DNA from: an uncultured Veillonellaceae bacterium
Lineage (GTDB): Bacteria; Bacillota; Negativicutes; Veillonellales; Negativicoccaceae
NCBI GenBank assembly: GCA_902488965.1
Contig: CABTYA010000046.1
Coordinates: 1-7,750, forward strand
Direction: 5' to 3'
Length of the DNA: 7,750 nt
A program made the position numbers and the translations under genes. How positions within the stretch are numbered: position 1 is the first letter of the stretch; each line of letters opens with the position of its first letter. The notes below the pieces were generated by a model. The model saw nothing but the letters and a program-made list of their open reading frames with translations. It was not told where the DNA came from and did no database searches. Positions 6,788 through 7,750 of this stretch are shown here, piece after piece.

Positions 6788-7277
6788 CCGCCGCGTTGCC
6801 GATGAGCGGCCCGATGCGCTCCACCCCGTCCGTACGGCTTGCGGCCCGTGCGGCGACGGTTTCGCCCCGATACACAATCTGCGGTGCGATTTCCGCCAAC
6901 GGTACCAGTACAAAGCCGCGCTCCCAAACATACGGATGCGGCAATGTCAGTACGCGATCCTGCCAACACACCCCGTCCGCATAGACCAAGTCCAAATCCA
7001 ACGTCCGCGGTCCCCAATGCACTTCCCGAGTACGCCCGCACCGCTCCTCGATTGCCTGCAGCCGGTGCAGCACCCCGCGCGGCGACAGCGGCGTATCAAC
7101 CGCTGCGACCGCATTCAAAAACGCCGCCTGATCGGTATTCCCCCACGGCGCCGTCTCATACACGGAGGATACCGCCGCGACATCCAGCCCCAGTGCCCTC
7201 ATCCCGCGGATTCCTTTGCGCAGATAGTCCATACGGTCGCCCAAATTCGAACCGAGCGCCACATAATATCGGGTCAT
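6780..7277 (-). CDS. folK: 2-amino-4-hydroxy-6-hydroxymethyldihydropteridine diphosphokinase (HPPK)
   Basis: This encodes a 165-residue cytoplasmic enzyme that transfers pyrophosphate from ATP to 6-hydroxymethyl-7,8-dihydropterin, making the substrate of FolP. Diagnostic segments are ALGSNLGDR (7-15), YETAPWG (40-46), the HPPK signature HWGPRTLDLDLV (87-98) with the two magnesium-binding Asp at 94 and 96, and LPHPYVWERGFVLVPLAEIAP near 112-132 with conserved His and Arg. Length is normal for a single-domain HPPK. The ATG overlaps the folB TGA as ATGA, so translation is probably coupled to folB. No separate ribosome binding site is obvious. The last 20 or so residues (TDGVERIGPLIGNAADE) extend beyond the conserved core and are not needed for the family call. 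Confidence 0.97.
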   Translation of the reverse strand: MTRYYVALGSNLGDRMDYLRKGIRGMRALGLDVAAVSSVYETAPWGNTDQAAFLNAVAAVDTPLSPRGVLHRLQAIEERCGRTREVHWGPRTLDLDLVYADGVCWQDRVLTLPHPYVWERGFVLVPLAEIAPQIVYRGETVAARAASRTDGVERIGPLIGNAADE

Positions 7278-7633
7278 CGCTTCGCCGTCCGTTCCACCGC
7301 AACATAGGCAAATGCCCCCGCCAACGGAGCCTGCGGTTTGTACACCTTGGTCCGCACCTCGGAAATTGCGGGAAACTGCGCCAACAGCTGCGTATTGATT
7401 CGCGTTACCAGATGCTCCAGCGTCCGACTCGGTGCCCCCTCGAGCAACTCGCGCACCGCGGTATATACCGCTCCGTAGTCGATGCCGTCCTTCAAATCAT
7501 CCGTGTCGCCGACGGCGGACAAATCCGCCGCCAACCGTACGTCAGCGACAAACTCCTGTCCCAGCCGCCGCTCTTCCGGCAGTACGCCGTGATACCCGTA
7601 CGCCCGAATGCCGCAGAGCTCAATGTTGTCCAT
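7274..7633 (-). CDS. folB: Dihydroneopterin aldolase
   Basis: This encodes a 119-residue enzyme that splits 7,8-dihydroneopterin to 6-hydroxymethyl-7,8-dihydropterin and glycolaldehyde, feeding FolK. The N-terminal core, IRAYGYHGVLPEERRLGQEF (9-28), contains the substrate-binding Glu region. IDYGAVY (51-57) carries the conserved Tyr, LEHLVTRI (72-79) is the usual helix, and KVYKPQAPL (96-104) has the catalytic Lys at 99. Length fits the family (about 120). I chose the ATG at 7631-7633 because GGGGAG lies 8 nt upstream. A TTG at 7649-7651 would add six residues but would sit upstream of that site. The start overlaps the folP 3' end by 14 bp and the stop overlaps the folK start, which points to a coupled folP-folB-folK unit. 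Confidence 0.96.
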   Translation of the reverse strand: MDNIELCGIRAYGYHGVLPEERRLGQEFVADVRLAADLSAVGDTDDLKDGIDYGAVYTAVRELLEGAPSRTLEHLVTRINTQLLAQFPAISEVRTKVYKPQAPLAGAFAYVAVERTAKR

Positions 7634-7750
7634 AGGGTACTCTCCCCGCAATCTGATCCGTCATCCGCACCATCCGTGCGATCGGCTTGACGTCATGCAC
7701 CCGCAGGATATGGCACCCTGCCAGCTGCCCGTAGAGGCACGTCGCCGCCG
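7620..7750 (-). CDS. folP: Dihydropteroate synthase, C-terminal end only (runs off the right edge)
   Basis: From the right edge a minus-strand frame gives 42 complete codons ending at TGA (7620-7622). It begins AATCLYGQLAGC and continues through HILRVHDVKPIARMVRMTD to the end, QIAGRVPYGQH. The RVHDV segment is the hallmark C-terminal motif of DHPS, whose Arg and His bind the pyrophosphate of the pterin substrate. The helix after it (ARMVRMTDQI) is also typical. FolP joins the FolK product with p-aminobenzoate to give dihydropteroate. The rest of the gene, including the N-terminal signatures, is outside the window. It overlaps folB by 14 bp. The frame is too short at the window edge to appear as a long ORF, but the motif and the following fol genes make the call secure. 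Confidence 0.92.
   Translation of the reverse strand, partial: AATCLYGQLAGCHILRVHDVKPIARMVRMTDQIAGRVPYGQH
7642..7647 (-). promoter_or_regulatory. Ribosome binding site that decides the folB start
   Basis: GGGGAG lies inside the end of folP, 8 nt before the ATG at 7631-7633. It favours the 119-residue FolB over a TTG-started longer form, whose start codon is upstream of the site. Confidence 0.75.

Noticed and set aside
7634..7651. TTG start adding six residues to FolB
   Set aside because: The Shine-Dalgarno GGGGAG lies between this TTG and the ATG, and FolB proteins normally begin with an M-x-x-I-like segment just before the conserved core.
1..7750. Search for CRISPR arrays, tRNA or rRNA genes, insertion sequences and att sites
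   Set aside because: I saw no spaced direct repeats, cloverleaf-like sequence, transposase motif or terminal inverted repeats; nearly all of the window is filled by intact housekeeping genes.

Overview
The window looks like a housekeeping segment of a GC-rich (by eye, above 50% G+C) Firmicutes-type genome. The best guess for the host is a non-sporulating Negativicutes/Veillonellales-like bacterium. This rests on gene order (folP-folB-folK-mfd-SpoVB/MurJ-type flippase-mazG-hup), which matches the folate/mfd/yabM/yabN neighbourhood of Bacillus and Clostridia but lacks spoVT. It also rests on Firmicutes-type Shine-Dalgarno sites before most genes. The taxonomic call is inference; no rRNA or marker comparison was possible.

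Layout. Apart from the left edge, all genes lie on the minus strand, so they read from right to left. From the right edge come the 3' end of folP (dihydropteroate synthase), folB (dihydroneopterin aldolase) and folK (HPPK), three steps of folate synthesis, with overlapping ends. After a 70-bp gap holding a hairpin and a possible 21-codon ORF comes mfd (transcription-repair coupling factor). A 15-bp gap then leads to a 14-TM-class MOP flippase of the SpoVB/YabM/MurJ type starting with GTG. Its stop overlaps the start of mazG (nucleoside triphosphate pyrophosphohydrolase) as ATGA. A 60-bp spacer rich in inverted repeats separates mazG from hup (HU nucleoid protein).

At the left edge a plus-strand gene of unknown function ends at 384, convergent with hup. 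A perfect 36-bp A/T-flanked palindrome (391-426) sits between the two and should terminate transcription in both directions.

How the genes fit together. The overlaps folP/folB (14 bp), folB/folK (ATGA) and flippase/mazG (ATGA), plus the short mfd-flippase gap, suggest one or two polycistronic mRNAs running right to left and ending at the palindrome. The products serve folate supply, DNA repair at stalled RNA polymerase, cell-envelope precursor export, nucleotide-pool cleaning and nucleoid structure. No mobile element, CRISPR array, tRNA or rRNA was seen, and I found no convincing evidence of a new multi-gene system. The points most worth a second look are the non-methylase N-terminal region of MazG, the three tandem hairpins before hup, the tailed HU variant, the altered motif V in Mfd and the unrecognised left-edge protein.
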